64,000 bases of DNA from Salegentibacter sp. (lineage in GTDB: Bacteria; Bacteroidota; Bacteroidia; Flavobacteriales; Flavobacteriaceae), in assembly GCA_017795085.1 (NCBI GenBank), contig CP051246.1, positions 4,670,808-4,734,807 of the forward strand. The letters are read 5' to 3'. Of the stretch, positions 1 to 9,865 are shown piece after piece. How positions within the stretch are numbered: the stretch's first letter is position 1; each line of letters begins with the position of its first letter. The position numbers and the translations under genes were made by a program. The notes under the pieces are model-generated. The model was not told the origin of the DNA. It did not search any database and was given only the letters and a program-made list of their open reading frames with translations.

Positions 1-474
1 AGGCATGGGATGGTCAATATATTCATGGCCAACGAACCCTTGAAAGGAAAGCGCTTGGTAGAGGTAACGAAGTTCAAGAAGAAAAAAGACTGGGCAAAAT
101 TCATCAAAAGGCTGGCGGACGAGCAATATCCAGATGCAGATAAAATAACACTTGTGATGGACAATTTCAATACACATACAGCTTCCGCCTTTTATGAAAC
201 TTTCGAACCGGGAGAGGCCAAAAGGTTATGGGACAGGTTTGAATTTGTATTCACGCCCAAACACGGAAGTTGGTTGAACATGGCAGAGATAGAACTGCAT
301 GTTTTGAATGCGCAGTGCCTTAACAGGCACATATCCACAATGGATGAAATAAAAAAAGAGGTGAATGCTTGGCAGGATAGCCGTAACAATAAAGGGGGGG
401 CGATAAATTGGCAGTTCACACCCAAGGATTCAAGAATAAAACTAAAAAGACTTTATCCGTCAATTAATGATTAA
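1..474 (+). CDS. IS630-type transposase, C-terminal part (cut by window edge)
   Basis: The reading frame is open to the first base of the window, so only the C-terminal ~157 residues are present. The piece carries the second half of a DDE endonuclease domain of the Tc1/mariner-IS630 type: a strand ending in VMDNFNTH gives the second catalytic Asp, and HGSWLNMAEIE gives the third acidic residue about 35 residues before the next helix. This enzyme would cut and join the ends of its own insertion sequence. I could not find a convincing terminal inverted repeat between the stop codon and 570, so the right end of the element is not defined. Whether the upstream half is intact cannot be seen here. 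Family call is from motifs and is fairly secure; activity is unknown. Confidence 0.8.
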   Translation, partial: RHGMVNIFMANEPLKGKRLVEVTKFKKKKDWAKFIKRLADEQYPDADKITLVMDNFNTHTASAFYETFEPGEAKRLWDRFEFVFTPKHGSWLNMAEIELHVLNAQCLNRHISTMDEIKKEVNAWQDSRNNKGGAINWQFTPKDSRIKLKRLYPSIND

Positions 475-506
475 CATAACACTAGTATGCTTTTGTTGAT
501 TAGGGT

Positions 507-523
507 TTTTTAACCCCAATAAT
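507..523. repeat. Small GGGTT/AACCC hairpin after the transposase
   Basis: GGGTT and AACCC arms separated by a T-rich loop lie 30 bp after the transposase stop codon. It could be a weak terminator or part of the right end of the insertion sequence. Too small to decide. Confidence 0.3.
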
Positions 524-570
524 CTATTGCTGATTTACAATAGATATTATCACGGTATGATTTTCTCATT

Positions 571-1128
571 TTAATCCCAATAAACCATAAAGTATTTAAT
601 TTTTGCATCATCGGGTATTTGAGAAGCCCTGATGCGGCTATCGGTATCATAGCGTAGATTAGAAGGTAATTCTTGTTTGTCTATAGTAATATAAATATTG
701 ACATCTTCCAGGAAAATTACTGCTGCATTTAATGTATTTTCAATACGGGAGATACTATAATTTTCAACAATATCTTTAAAAGTGCTATTAGTTGAGAGCC
801 CTTTTTTGGTTTGGTAGCGGGAATCTAAAACCCTAATGTAACCAATGGTACTTGTAGAATCAAATTCCTGAAGCGGTTCAAGCCTAAGCAGGGGAGTACC
901 ACCTTTTTCAAAAACACGAATTTCATCAGTAGCGCGTAATTCTTGATTGCCACTGGTTTCCCTTACCAGGGAATCATTTGAAAAAACCGAATCCAATTGA
1001 TTAATTGTAAGCTCTTTTTTTATAGTACCTACCTGATCTTTTGTAATTAGAAAAGGATCGTTTTTATCGCTTTGACAGGCGGTAAAACCTAAAGCTAAAA
1101 CAGGAATTAAAAGGAATTGTACTTTCAT
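571..1128 (-). CDS. Hypothetical lipoprotein, 185 aa
   Basis: The N-terminus is a lipoprotein signal peptide: a basic start, a hydrophobic stretch and a lipobox ending at Cys18 (GFTAC), followed by QSDKND. The protein is therefore probably lipid-anchored, facing the periplasm or exported outward. I do not recognise the mature part; it is a mixed alpha/beta-looking sequence with no catalytic motif that I can see. It starts 11 bp after the stop of the HerA-like ATPase gene on the same strand and could share its transcript, but the products have no obvious link. Function unknown. Confidence 0.7.
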   Translation of the reverse strand: MKVQFLLIPVLALGFTACQSDKNDPFLITKDQVGTIKKELTINQLDSVFSNDSLVRETSGNQELRATDEIRVFEKGGTPLLRLEPLQEFDSTSTIGYIRVLDSRYQTKKGLSTNSTFKDIVENYSISRIENTLNAAVIFLEDVNIYITIDKQELPSNLRYDTDSRIRASQIPDDAKIKYFMVYWD

Positions 1129-1138
1129 TTATCAAGTA

Positions 1139-2677
1139 TTATTTCATTAATTTATTTAGGATGCCCATCACTCCTCTAATAAAGGTAGCGCTGGTTAAAA
1201 CTTTTATAATTTTTCCTTCTGTGTTATTGCCTCTTGCCGTACCCCTGGCTCGTCCTGAACTTTTTTTGTTTCGTTTCTGCTCATCTTCTTTTGCTTTTTT
1301 ACGGGCTTTTTCGGCTTCAGCAATTTCAATTTTTTTATTCAGTAATTCATAGGCACTTTCGCGATCTATAGTTTTGTTATATTTCCTGCGAAGTTGGGAA
1401 TTACTTATCAAATCTCGCAATTCTTCTTCTGTTAAAATATCCATTCGGCTCATAGGAGCGCGTAAAAGAGTGGATGCCAGTGGACCCGGGCGGCCTTTTT
1501 CGTCTAAAGCCGAAACCAGGGCTTCTCCTATACCTAACGAGGTTAGTTCGTTTTTGGTATCGTAAAATTCAGAAATTGGATAGTTTTCGGCGGTGAGTTT
1601 AATGGCTTTTCGGTCTTTGGCGGTAAATGCCCGAAGCGCATGCTGAATTTTAAGTCCGAGTTGCCCCAATACTTCAGAAGGTACATCGGCAGGGTTTTGC
1701 GTTACAAAGAATAGACCTACGCCTTTTGAACGGATAAGTTTGACGATGCTTTCAATTTGATCAAGTAAAGCATCAGAAGCTTCTTTAAAAATTAAATGGG
1801 CTTCATCAATAAATAAAACCAGTTTTGGTTTATCGGCATCGCCCTGTTCTGGAAATGTAGTGTAAATTTCAGCTAAAAGGCTTAACATAAAAGTAGAAAA
1901 CAATGCAGGTTTATCCTGAATATCGGTAAGCCTGATAATGTTTATTATTCCTTTCTCGTCTTGATCTTTTCGGCATAGGTCATCAACCTCAAAAGAGCGT
2001 TCTCCAAAAAATAATTCGGCGCCCTGTTGTTCCAAACCTACAATTTTTCTCAAAATAGCACCGGTTGAAGCCGAAGATATTCGTCCGTATTCTTTTTCAA
2101 AGGCTTCTTTTCCTTCGCTGGTTGAAAATTGAAGGATTTTTTTTAAATCTTTTAAGTCTAGCAAGGGAAGGTGATGGTCATCGCAATATTTGAAAATTAT
2201 GGCTAAAATACCGGCTTGCGTAGGTGTTACATCCAAAATCCGGGAGAGTAGAACTGGGCCAAATTCACTTAGCGTGGCCCTTAGCTTAACACCATTTTGT
2301 TCTGAAATTGTAAGAAATTCAACCGGGGAATTTTTAGTCTGAAAGGGAAAGCCAATTTTTTCATGACGTTCATCCAGTACTTTTCCACCTTCTGAGGGTT
2401 TTGCAATCCCGCTCAAGTCGCCTTTTACATCCATGAGTAAAGACGGAACTCCTTTTTGGGAAAGGTTTTCAGCTAAAACCTGAAGGGTTTTGGTCTTTCC
2501 AGTTCCTGTGGCTCCGGCTATAAGTCCGTGACGGTTTAAGGTTTTTAAAGGAATTTTAACTGCGGCTTCTTTATGCGCTTGCCGGTTTAGCATCCCCGCC
2601 CCCAAATGAATGAATTCTCCTTTTGGCCGGTAGCCTTCTTGAATGTGTTTGATGAAATTTTCTACTTGCTGCTCCAC
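1139..2677 (-). CDS. HerA-like / DUF853 (YjgR-type) ATPase
   Basis: A 512-residue cytoplasmic P-loop ATPase of the HerA/FtsK clan, closest in layout to the DUF853 (YjgR) family. The Walker A motif GATGTGKT is at residues ~55-62, followed by MDVKGDLSG, and Walker B is LVLFIDEAH near residue 290, then a sensor-like VTQNPAD segment. The family is named for helicase-like domains but its cellular role is not settled; roles in DNA translocation or in membrane-associated stress have been proposed. The last ~70 residues are highly basic and low in complexity (KARKKAKEDEQKRNKK), which could bind nucleic acid. Length fits the family. It sits upstream of the small lipoprotein gene. Confidence 0.85.
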   Translation of the reverse strand: MEQQVENFIKHIQEGYRPKGEFIHLGAGMLNRQAHKEAAVKIPLKTLNRHGLIAGATGTGKTKTLQVLAENLSQKGVPSLLMDVKGDLSGIAKPSEGGKVLDERHEKIGFPFQTKNSPVEFLTISEQNGVKLRATLSEFGPVLLSRILDVTPTQAGILAIIFKYCDDHHLPLLDLKDLKKILQFSTSEGKEAFEKEYGRISSASTGAILRKIVGLEQQGAELFFGERSFEVDDLCRKDQDEKGIINIIRLTDIQDKPALFSTFMLSLLAEIYTTFPEQGDADKPKLVLFIDEAHLIFKEASDALLDQIESIVKLIRSKGVGLFFVTQNPADVPSEVLGQLGLKIQHALRAFTAKDRKAIKLTAENYPISEFYDTKNELTSLGIGEALVSALDEKGRPGPLASTLLRAPMSRMDILTEEELRDLISNSQLRRKYNKTIDRESAYELLNKKIEIAEAEKARKKAKEDEQKRNKKSSGRARGTARGNNTEGKIIKVLTSATFIRGVMGILNKLMK

Positions 2678-2728
2678 TTTTTATTTTTTATAAAAATAGG
2701 AATTGTATGGCAAAACCTTATGAAAAAA

Positions 2729-3778
2729 TTAGCGCACGGCGGGATTTTGCAGCTGAATAGTTCCGGTATCAGCATCTATTTCGGCTTTTATTCCGTTGGG
2801 AAGCATTGCGTTATTATCAACATGACCTATCATTGCTCCGGAATAAGCAGGGATGCCAAGGGGTTTGATATAATAATCTATAACCTCTTCCAGACTAAGT
2901 GAGCCGTACCCGCTGCCGGGTTTGCAATTGGTACATTTTCCAAAAATAAAACCACTAATCTGTTCAAAAACACCACCAAGGTATAGTTGGGACATCATTC
3001 GGTCTACGGCGTAAATTTGTTCGCCAACATCTTCCAAATATAAAATTTTCCCTTGCCAGTTTTCCGGGAAATAGGGTGATCCCATTATTCCTGTGAGTAC
3101 GGAAAGATTTCCGCCCAATAACTCACCGCTGGTTTTTCCGGGGGTAATGGTTCGGATACGATTTTTGGTTTGTGTAAGCTCATCGCCTTTATCTTTTGGG
3201 TTTTCATAAAAGACAGCCTTTTTTTCAAAAAGCAGTTCTTTTAAATATTTTGTGCTGAAAGAATTCCAGGTAGAAACAGCTATCGGGCCGTGAAAAGTGG
3301 TTAGCCCGGTTTTTTGATAAATAGCACTATGAAGCGCGGTAATATCACTGTAGCCAATAAAAATTTTAGGGTTTTTAGTTATAAGGTCATAATTGATTTT
3401 GTCAAGTATCCTTGCCGCTCCCGAACCGCCCCGAAGGGCAATTATCGCATCGATTTCAGGATTGCGGAACATAGCGTTGAATTCTTCGGCACGTTCTTTA
3501 TCGGTACCGGCCAGGTGGCCATAGCGGCTTTTTGCAAACTCTCCGAATTTTACCTTTAAACCCAAAGCCTCAAATGATTCTTTTGCAATTTCATAAGGTT
3601 CAGTTTCAAAAATAGCACTAGACGGACTAACAATACCAATAGTGTCGCCTTCTTTTAAGGCTTTGGGACGTATGTTTTCTTTAAAAAAGGATTGTGACTG
3701 ATTTTTTTCAGAAAAACTACTTAAGGATAGTGCCAAGCCACTCAGGCCTATATTTTGAACAAACTTTCTTCTTTGCAT
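2729..3778 (-). CDS. LD-carboxypeptidase, peptidase family S66
   Basis: The product belongs to the muramoyltetrapeptide LD-carboxypeptidase family, which removes the terminal D-Ala from peptidoglycan tetrapeptides during wall recycling. Family landmarks are in order: the LRGGSGAARIL segment (~115-125), the nucleophile elbow GYSDIT with Ser144, the Glu region YLEDVGE (~248-253) and the His in IGHVDNN (~319). The N-terminus (MQRRKFVQNIGLSGLAL) has a twin-arginine and a hydrophobic segment, so export by Tat is likely, unlike the cytosolic LdcA of Escherichia coli; a periplasmic role is inferred. It lies 23 bp after the start of no other gene but directly downstream of the S13 carboxypeptidase gene on the same strand, giving a two-gene wall-enzyme unit. 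Confidence 0.88.
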   Translation of the reverse strand: MQRRKFVQNIGLSGLALSLSSFSEKNQSQSFFKENIRPKALKEGDTIGIVSPSSAIFETEPYEIAKESFEALGLKVKFGEFAKSRYGHLAGTDKERAEEFNAMFRNPEIDAIIALRGGSGAARILDKINYDLITKNPKIFIGYSDITALHSAIYQKTGLTTFHGPIAVSTWNSFSTKYLKELLFEKKAVFYENPKDKGDELTQTKNRIRTITPGKTSGELLGGNLSVLTGIMGSPYFPENWQGKILYLEDVGEQIYAVDRMMSQLYLGGVFEQISGFIFGKCTNCKPGSGYGSLSLEEVIDYYIKPLGIPAYSGAMIGHVDNNAMLPNGIKAEIDADTGTIQLQNPAVR

Positions 3779-3801
3779 AGTGAGGAGTTTAAAATTGAAA
3801 A

Positions 3802-5100
3802 TTAATAATTGTCGCGAATTTTTAGCAATATATTTTCCATTCCTTGTTTTAATCCTGAAGTGGGTACCGTGTAATTGCTGTTCATAAAACTAAAAATCAA
3901 AAGCCGTCCAGATTTGGTGAGCAGGTAACCACTTAGGCTGTGATTGTTGCGTAAGGTACCGGTTTTTGCAAAAATATAAGGTGCTTCGGCTTTGTAATAA
4001 TTTTTTAGGGTTCCTGATTCTCCACCTGTGGCCAGTATATTGAGTAAGCGTTTTTCAGGAACTTCATTTTTAATTTTTTCTAAGAGCTTTACCATTGTTC
4101 GCGGTGTAAACAGGTTATATCGTGAAAGCCCCGAGCCGTCAACCCATTGTGGTTCGTCGGGAAGGTCTTTTAAATGGTTTTTTTTCATATACTTAATGGC
4201 GATGTTAGATTTAAGGCTGTCTTCCAGTTTATTAGCGACCATTAATAAAATCTGTTCAGCAATAAAATTATCACTAACTTTTAACATTCGCTTGTAAATA
4301 GAATCGGTAGGTAGGCTGTATAGCTTTTTATTGAGTTTTGGTGATTTTTTTTGAAAGTGAACCGGTTTGTGCAAGGTGTCGCTAAGCAGTTTTGCAACAA
4401 TTTCTGGCGTATAATGATAAGGTACATTTTGGGTGTAGTTTTTATTTTTTTTGAAGTTATGGTGGGTGAAAATATTTGTATTGACTTCACGTTGAACTCT
4501 TCCCATTATACTGGTATCTTTGGAAATCACAAGTGAATCAGTAAAGATTCGAGGGGAAATTACAGGGGTTTCTTCCCCTTCGGTAAAGCCAAATTCAACA
4601 AGATTTCCGTACATAGGAAAGGGGGTGCGTTCGGCAGAATAATACGCATTATAATCATCCCAGGCCCAGCCGGGCCCCAGATGTTTTTCAGTATACACAG
4701 GCTGGACCATAACCAAAGTGTCAGATTGGTTTTTAAGAAAATTGAAGACCACAGAATTTTTAAAATTTGGATTGAGAAATGACGGATCTCCTGTGCCGGT
4801 AAAAAATAGGCTGTCGTTTCTTTGTGTATAACGAAGGGCGGGAACAGAATCGCCTAAAATTTTTAGTCCGGTGTAAAAAGTAAATAATTTAGTGTTTGAT
4901 GCCGGAGTAAAATATTTATCGGCATTATGAGAAAACAGCATTTTCTTTTGAGCAGGATCGTAAAGTGAAAATCCGGAAAACCCCTGTTTAAAATAGGATG
5001 AGCTTTGAAAATCTTTTGTGAACTGACGTTCTAATTTGCTAGAAGCACAGGAGGATAAGAATAAAATAATACTTAGCAGGAGAAAATTCCGTAAAACCAT
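3802..5100 (-). CDS. dacB: D-alanyl-D-alanine carboxypeptidase/endopeptidase, family S13 (PBP4)
   Basis: This is a low-molecular-mass class C penicillin-binding protein that trims pentapeptides or cuts 4-3 crosslinks in the periplasm. The three active-site motifs are visible: SNTK at residues 68-71 (SxxK), SDN in the segment LKVSDNFIAEQ (SxN), and KTG in IFAKTGTLRNN. A lipobox (FLSSC, Cys18) predicts a lipid anchor, where many S13 enzymes are soluble. At 432 residues it is a little shorter than the E. coli enzyme (~480). It starts a two-gene minus-strand unit with the S66 LD-carboxypeptidase (24 bp gap) and is divergent from the SusC gene, with which it shares a 176 bp intergenic region. Confidence 0.9.
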   Translation of the reverse strand: MVLRNFLLLSIILFLSSCASSKLERQFTKDFQSSSYFKQGFSGFSLYDPAQKKMLFSHNADKYFTPASNTKLFTFYTGLKILGDSVPALRYTQRNDSLFFTGTGDPSFLNPNFKNSVVFNFLKNQSDTLVMVQPVYTEKHLGPGWAWDDYNAYYSAERTPFPMYGNLVEFGFTEGEETPVISPRIFTDSLVISKDTSIMGRVQREVNTNIFTHHNFKKNKNYTQNVPYHYTPEIVAKLLSDTLHKPVHFQKKSPKLNKKLYSLPTDSIYKRMLKVSDNFIAEQILLMVANKLEDSLKSNIAIKYMKKNHLKDLPDEPQWVDGSGLSRYNLFTPRTMVKLLEKIKNEVPEKRLLNILATGGESGTLKNYYKAEAPYIFAKTGTLRNNHSLSGYLLTKSGRLLIFSFMNSNYTVPTSGLKQGMENILLKIRDNY

Positions 5101-5214
5101 TTTTTATAATTTATAAATTAAGAATGAAGACCTTTAATAATTAAAAAAATTGCTTTTCAAATATAGCTTATCTGAAATATTAATAAAACATTATTTTTTA
5201 GAGGAAGTAATGTG

Positions 5215-5243
5215 TTGAATACCTGTTTAATTCTATATATTTA
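5215..5243 (+). promoter_or_regulatory. Possible promoter for the first susCD locus
   Basis: TTG at 5215-5217, an 18 bp gap and TATATTTA at 5236-5243 resemble the Bacteroidota TTTG / TAnnTTTG promoter with one mismatch. It sits 34 bp before the SusC start codon. The region is very A+T rich, so a chance match is possible. Confidence 0.3.
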
Positions 5244-5276
5244 ACTTTTATTAGCAAAACTCTAACACAAAAAGGA

Positions 5277-8200
5277 ATGAAAAACAAAATTTCACTAATA
5301 GCCTTTTTGGCTATTTTTCAGATTACAACTTTGTTTGCTCAGGAGAGAACCATTACCGGTCAGGTGACCATTGAAAGTGATGGTATGCCTCTTCCCGGCG
5401 TTAATATAGTTGTAAAGGGAACCAATCAGGGAGCGGTAACCGATATGGATGGTAATTATTCTATTGAAGCTTCCGATGGTGATGTACTGGTGTTTTCGTC
5501 TATTGGTTTTGAAACACGCGAAATTGAGGTTTCGGGGGATTCAGAAATCAATATAACGTTAACCGAAGACCTTGAAGGTCTTGACGAGGTTGTGGTAACT
5601 TCATTTGGTATCGAAAGAGAGAAAAAAGCATTGGGATATGCAGTGCAGGAAATTCAGGGGGAAGATATTACCCAGACCAAGCAGCCCAATATTGTAAATG
5701 CGTTACAGGGGCAAACTGCCGGGGTGCAAATTACCAATTCTGGTGGGGCGCCCGGCCAATCGGCTCGTATTATTATTCGTGGGGTAAATTCGTTAGACCC
5801 TGGTGCCGATAACCAGCCTTTGTTTGTGATTGACGGAGTGCCAATAGATAACTCTACCACAGAATCGGGATCGGGGAATACGCCTCGTGGATTGTCAAAT
5901 CGGGCTGCCGATATTAACCCGAATGATATTGCTTCTATGAACGTGCTAAAAGGTGCGGCAGCAACTGCACTTTATGGGGTGCGTGCTGCTAATGGGGCAG
6001 TTATTATTACAACCAAAAAAGGTAAAGCCGGTGATGTGCAGATTAACTTGAGCAGTAGTATTGGTTTTGAAGAAGTAAATCAATATCCAAAAATTCAGGA
6101 CACCTATGGACAAGGATTTGGAGGAGAATATGACCCGAACTCGTTTTGGCCAAATTGGGGTCCTTCTATTGATGAAATAAGGGAAATTGATCCTGATGCG
6201 GAAATCAATAATATTTGGAAAGATGCGATGCGTACAGGAGTGCAGTTTGATAATTCCTTTAATATTTCTGGTGGAAATGAAAAAGCTAATTTTTACGCTT
6301 CTGTAAGTAATCTTGATCAGGAAGGTATTATTCCATTTAGTGAATGGGGTAGAACTTCAGCAAGATTAAATGGAGAGCTTATATTTAGTGACCAGTTTAA
6401 GGTAGCCGGCAATATGAATTACGCAATTTCAGGGGGTAATCGTGTGCCGCACGACCGGTTTATGGAACGTTTGGTTTATAATACACCTATGCAGGATATT
6501 AATGACTACATTAATGAAGATGGAACAATGAAGAGTATTGGGACTAATACCAATCCTATCTATGATGCTCGTTTTAGCACTTTTGAAGATGAAGTAAACC
6601 GTATAACCGGTAATCTGAAGTTTACCTACAGTCCTTTTGAATGGATGGATGTAAACTACCTTATTGGGACAGACTATTATACCGATTCCCGTACTGAAAT
6701 CACTCCAGGGCCACTTGGAATTGAAGGAGAAGTGCCTTTGGATTCTCAGGGTTTTATAACCGAAACCCGTATAAGTAGCAGGGATATTAACTCTAACCTG
6801 TTTGTTACTTTAAATAAAAGCTGGACTGATAAACTTAATACCACGCTACGAATAGGTAACGATATTTTTGAAAGAGATTACGAACGTGTAGATGCCACAG
6901 GAACTGAATTTGTAATTCCACAGTTTTATGATTTAAGTTATACTAGCCAGTTATCAAATTCTCAAGACAAAAGAAAACGTAGGTTAGTAGGGCTTTATGG
7001 AGATTTATTGGTAGATTATGACAGTATGTTGTTTTTAAATATAACAGCACGAAACGACTGGACTTCAACCTTACCAATTGGAAATAACTCATTTTTCTAT
7101 CCTTCCGTGAATTTAGGATGGGTATTTACCGAGGCGGTGGAAGTTCCTGACTTTTTATCTTATGGTAAATTAAGAGGGTCTTATGCCGAGGTAGGTAAGG
7201 ATACCGACCCTTATAAAATTGGGCAAACCTATACTGCCCCTTCTGTATACCCGTTAGGAGGTCAGGTTGGATTTACCCGATTTGAAGAGTATGGAGATTT
7301 AGGACTACGGCCCGAGCGAACAACCTCTATAGAGTTTGGTACTGATCTTAGGTTTTTTGAAAATCGTTTAGGTGTAGATTTTACCTGGTATAAATCAAAT
7401 AGTAAAGACCAGATTATACCTGTTCCTATTTCTGAAACAACAGGATTCTCTGAATTTATAACCAATGCAGGTGAAATTGAAAATAGCGGTGTTGAATTTA
7501 TCATTACAGGAACCCCTATCCATACTGAAGATTTCAGATGGGATGTAACCTTAAATGCCGCTTATAACCAAAATGAGGTAGTAAGCATTCGTGAAGGAAT
7601 TGAACAAATTGAAGTGGGAAGTCAGTTTGGATATGTAGGTAGTACCGTTACCCAACAACTTATTGAAGGTGAAGCCTACGGTAACATTTTTGGTAGTAGT
7701 TACGAGCGCTTTGGAGCCGATGAAAACAGCTTACACTTAAATGAAGATTTACCGCAGGTAATAGGAGAAAATGGTTTTCCTGTTAGAAATGGAGATCAGT
7801 TAATTCTAGGAAACTCCACTCCAAAATGGATTGGAGGTTTAAAAAATGATTTTTCTTACAAAGGTTTTGATCTTTCTTTTCTGATTGATTTCAGGACCGG
7901 TGTTGAGCAATACAATCAGTACGATATGTTCTTTTCGGCCTTTGGTATTGCTGAATATACCTTAGATCGTAATGACACTAAAGTATTTGAAGGCGTATTA
8001 GAAGATGGTTCACCCAATACACAGCAGGTTTGGCTAGGGCAGGGAGAAGGCCCTGATGGCCGTGACTACGGTGCAGGTTTCTATAGAAATAGTCATCGTA
8101 CAGTAAGTGAAAATTTTGTACATGATGCTTCGTTTGTAAAGCTTAGAAACGTTTCATTGGGCTATAACTTTCAGGACGGTATATTAGATGCGATTCCATT

Positions 8201-8372
8201 TGAGAGCGCTCGGATTTCCGTGGCGGCAAATAATATTATACTGTACACACCCTGGGATGGATTTGATCCTGAATCTTTTAGCGCAGGAGCAGGAGGAAAC
8301 GCCACCGGATTTTCCGGATTAGGATATCCAGGCGTACAGAGTTTCTTTTTCACCCTTAATTTAGGATTATAA
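5277..8372 (+). CDS. SusC/RagA-family TonB-dependent outer-membrane transporter
   Basis: A 1031-residue outer-membrane transporter of the SusC type, which takes up oligomeric nutrients under a SusD lid using TonB energy. Order of parts: signal peptide ending near residue 21 (LFAQ); a carboxypeptidase-regulatory-like beta-sandwich at ~25-98; a TonB-box-like LDEVVVTSFG at ~100-110; a plug domain at ~115-240 containing the family segment IRGVNSL and VLKGAAATALYG; then a long beta-barrel. No STN signalling domain is present, so no direct anti-sigma signalling is expected. The SusD gene follows directly. The flanking genes (amidase, M14 carboxypeptidase, and two DD/LD-carboxypeptidases on the other strand) suggest a peptide or muropeptide cargo, which is inference. 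Confidence 0.93.
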   Translation: MKNKISLIAFLAIFQITTLFAQERTITGQVTIESDGMPLPGVNIVVKGTNQGAVTDMDGNYSIEASDGDVLVFSSIGFETREIEVSGDSEINITLTEDLEGLDEVVVTSFGIEREKKALGYAVQEIQGEDITQTKQPNIVNALQGQTAGVQITNSGGAPGQSARIIIRGVNSLDPGADNQPLFVIDGVPIDNSTTESGSGNTPRGLSNRAADINPNDIASMNVLKGAAATALYGVRAANGAVIITTKKGKAGDVQINLSSSIGFEEVNQYPKIQDTYGQGFGGEYDPNSFWPNWGPSIDEIREIDPDAEINNIWKDAMRTGVQFDNSFNISGGNEKANFYASVSNLDQEGIIPFSEWGRTSARLNGELIFSDQFKVAGNMNYAISGGNRVPHDRFMERLVYNTPMQDINDYINEDGTMKSIGTNTNPIYDARFSTFEDEVNRITGNLKFTYSPFEWMDVNYLIGTDYYTDSRTEITPGPLGIEGEVPLDSQGFITETRISSRDINSNLFVTLNKSWTDKLNTTLRIGNDIFERDYERVDATGTEFVIPQFYDLSYTSQLSNSQDKRKRRLVGLYGDLLVDYDSMLFLNITARNDWTSTLPIGNNSFFYPSVNLGWVFTEAVEVPDFLSYGKLRGSYAEVGKDTDPYKIGQTYTAPSVYPLGGQVGFTRFEEYGDLGLRPERTTSIEFGTDLRFFENRLGVDFTWYKSNSKDQIIPVPISETTGFSEFITNAGEIENSGVEFIITGTPIHTEDFRWDVTLNAAYNQNEVVSIREGIEQIEVGSQFGYVGSTVTQQLIEGEAYGNIFGSSYERFGADENSLHLNEDLPQVIGENGFPVRNGDQLILGNSTPKWIGGLKNDFSYKGFDLSFLIDFRTGVEQYNQYDMFFSAFGIAEYTLDRNDTKVFEGVLEDGSPNTQQVWLGQGEGPDGRDYGAGFYRNSHRTVSENFVHDASFVKLRNVSLGYNFQDGILDAIPFESARISVAANNIILYTPWDGFDPESFSAGAGGNATGFSGLGYPGVQSFFFTLNLGL

Positions 8373-8382
8373 AATATTGGAT

Positions 8383-9801
8383 ATGAAATTAGTTAGAAAA
8401 ATATATAATTACGCAATATTCACAGGGGTGTTGCTGTTTGCTGCATCTTGTGAAGACTATTTGGATATTAACGAGAACCCAAATAATCCCGTGGATGCAC
8501 CCTTAAACGGGCTTATGGTAAATACGACATTCGAAACTGCCCAAAATACTTACAGGTTGGGAAGCACGACTTCCAATTATGTTCAATACCTGGCATCTCC
8601 GAACCAAGCCAGTTCCTCGGATATCATGGATGATTTGAGCTTTAACAATACCTGGTCTAATTTGTATAATGCAATGACGGACCTTAACGATATGATTTTG
8701 GAAGCCAATGAAACGGGAGCTAACCACTATGAAGGCGCTGGCCAAATTTTAATGGCTCTTAATTTAGCCATGACCGTAGATGCTTTTGGTGATGTTCCAT
8801 TTAGTGAAGGTTTAAATTTTGAAACTCTTACCCCGGCTTACGATGATGATCAGGAATTGTACACGCAGGTATTTGAATACTTAGATAATGGAATTGCCAA
8901 TCTTTCACAGGAAACTGATTTACCAATAGATGAAGATGATTTTTTCTTTGAGGGAGATACAGACCAATGGATTAAATTGGGAAATATGCTGAAAGCACGC
9001 TATCTAAATCATTTAAGTAAGACCGGTGAGTATAGTCCTGAGGAGATTTTAGCTGCAATAGATAACGGCTTTGAAAGTAATGAAGATGATGCACAAGTAG
9101 TTTATTTTGATGAAGAATATAATCCTTGGGCACAAGTGGCTATAGATAATGAAAACTTACTTTTAGGAGGCTGGATCTCAGAACAATTTATTGAAGCTAC
9201 CGATGGCACTACCTTCGGAGTTGAGGATCCTAGAATTTCATATATGATAAGTAAAGACACTATTGGAGGAGAGTATATTGGAGTAGTAAATGGAGCCGGT
9301 AGAGGTAGTGCTGCAGAGCAGTATTCACGTTCGACTTTGGAAGTTGGAGATTTTTATTCATCTGAACTTTCTCCTTTGCTTATTGCGACTTATGCAGAAC
9401 AAAAATTTATTGAGGCAGAGGCGGCCTTTGAAATTGATAAATCTCGTTCATACAATGCATACTTAGACGGTATAAGGGCTCATATGACCAAAATTGGCGT
9501 TGAAGATAGCGAGATTGAAGATTACATTAGTGATGATGCTGTAAGTATGGGGGAAGGTAATTTTACAATAGACCATATTTTTAAAGAAAAATGGGTAGCC
9601 TTGTTCCTTCATCCTGAAGCATGGGTAGATGCCAGAAGATATGATTATTCTTATGATAATTTTGATCTTCCTGAAAACCTTAATCCTGATTTAAACAATC
9701 AATTTATAAGAAGGTTGCGTTATCCAGATTCAGAAGTAAGCCGTAACAGAAGTAACCTTCCAGATGTTACCTTGCTTGATAGAATTTTCTGGGACGAATA
9801 A
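8383..9801 (+). CDS. SusD/RagB-family surface lipoprotein
   Basis: The 472-residue partner of the preceding SusC. I place the start at the ATG at 8383; an in-frame TTG six bases upstream is less likely. The signal peptide ends with a lipobox (LFAASC, Cys23), followed by EDYLDINENPNNP, a common opening of the SusD-like group often annotated SusD-like_2. The acidic residues right after the Cys (C-E-D) fit surface lipoprotein export signals known in Bacteroidota. The rest is helical and TPR-like with an acidic, Trp/Tyr-rich surface, as expected for a ligand-binding lid. It begins 10 bp after the SusC stop codon, so the two are almost surely co-transcribed and form one complex. A terminator follows at 9824-9854. 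Confidence 0.92.
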   Translation: MKLVRKIYNYAIFTGVLLFAASCEDYLDINENPNNPVDAPLNGLMVNTTFETAQNTYRLGSTTSNYVQYLASPNQASSSDIMDDLSFNNTWSNLYNAMTDLNDMILEANETGANHYEGAGQILMALNLAMTVDAFGDVPFSEGLNFETLTPAYDDDQELYTQVFEYLDNGIANLSQETDLPIDEDDFFFEGDTDQWIKLGNMLKARYLNHLSKTGEYSPEEILAAIDNGFESNEDDAQVVYFDEEYNPWAQVAIDNENLLLGGWISEQFIEATDGTTFGVEDPRISYMISKDTIGGEYIGVVNGAGRGSAAEQYSRSTLEVGDFYSSELSPLLIATYAEQKFIEAEAAFEIDKSRSYNAYLDGIRAHMTKIGVEDSEIEDYISDDAVSMGEGNFTIDHIFKEKWVALFLHPEAWVDARRYDYSYDNFDLPENLNPDLNNQFIRRLRYPDSEVSRNRSNLPDVTLLDRIFWDE

Positions 9802-9823
9802 TAATATAAAAAATCATACCTTT

Positions 9824-9854
9824 AAAATCTCCCGTGATTCGCGGGAGATTTTTA
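9824..9854 (+). terminator. Rho-independent terminator after SusD
   Basis: A strong stem with AATCTCCCG and CGGGAGATT arms and a short loop is followed by a T run. It lies between the SusD stop and the amidase start (9866), so the amidase would need read-through or its own promoter. Confidence 0.8.
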
Positions 9855-9865
9855 GTTTATAATCT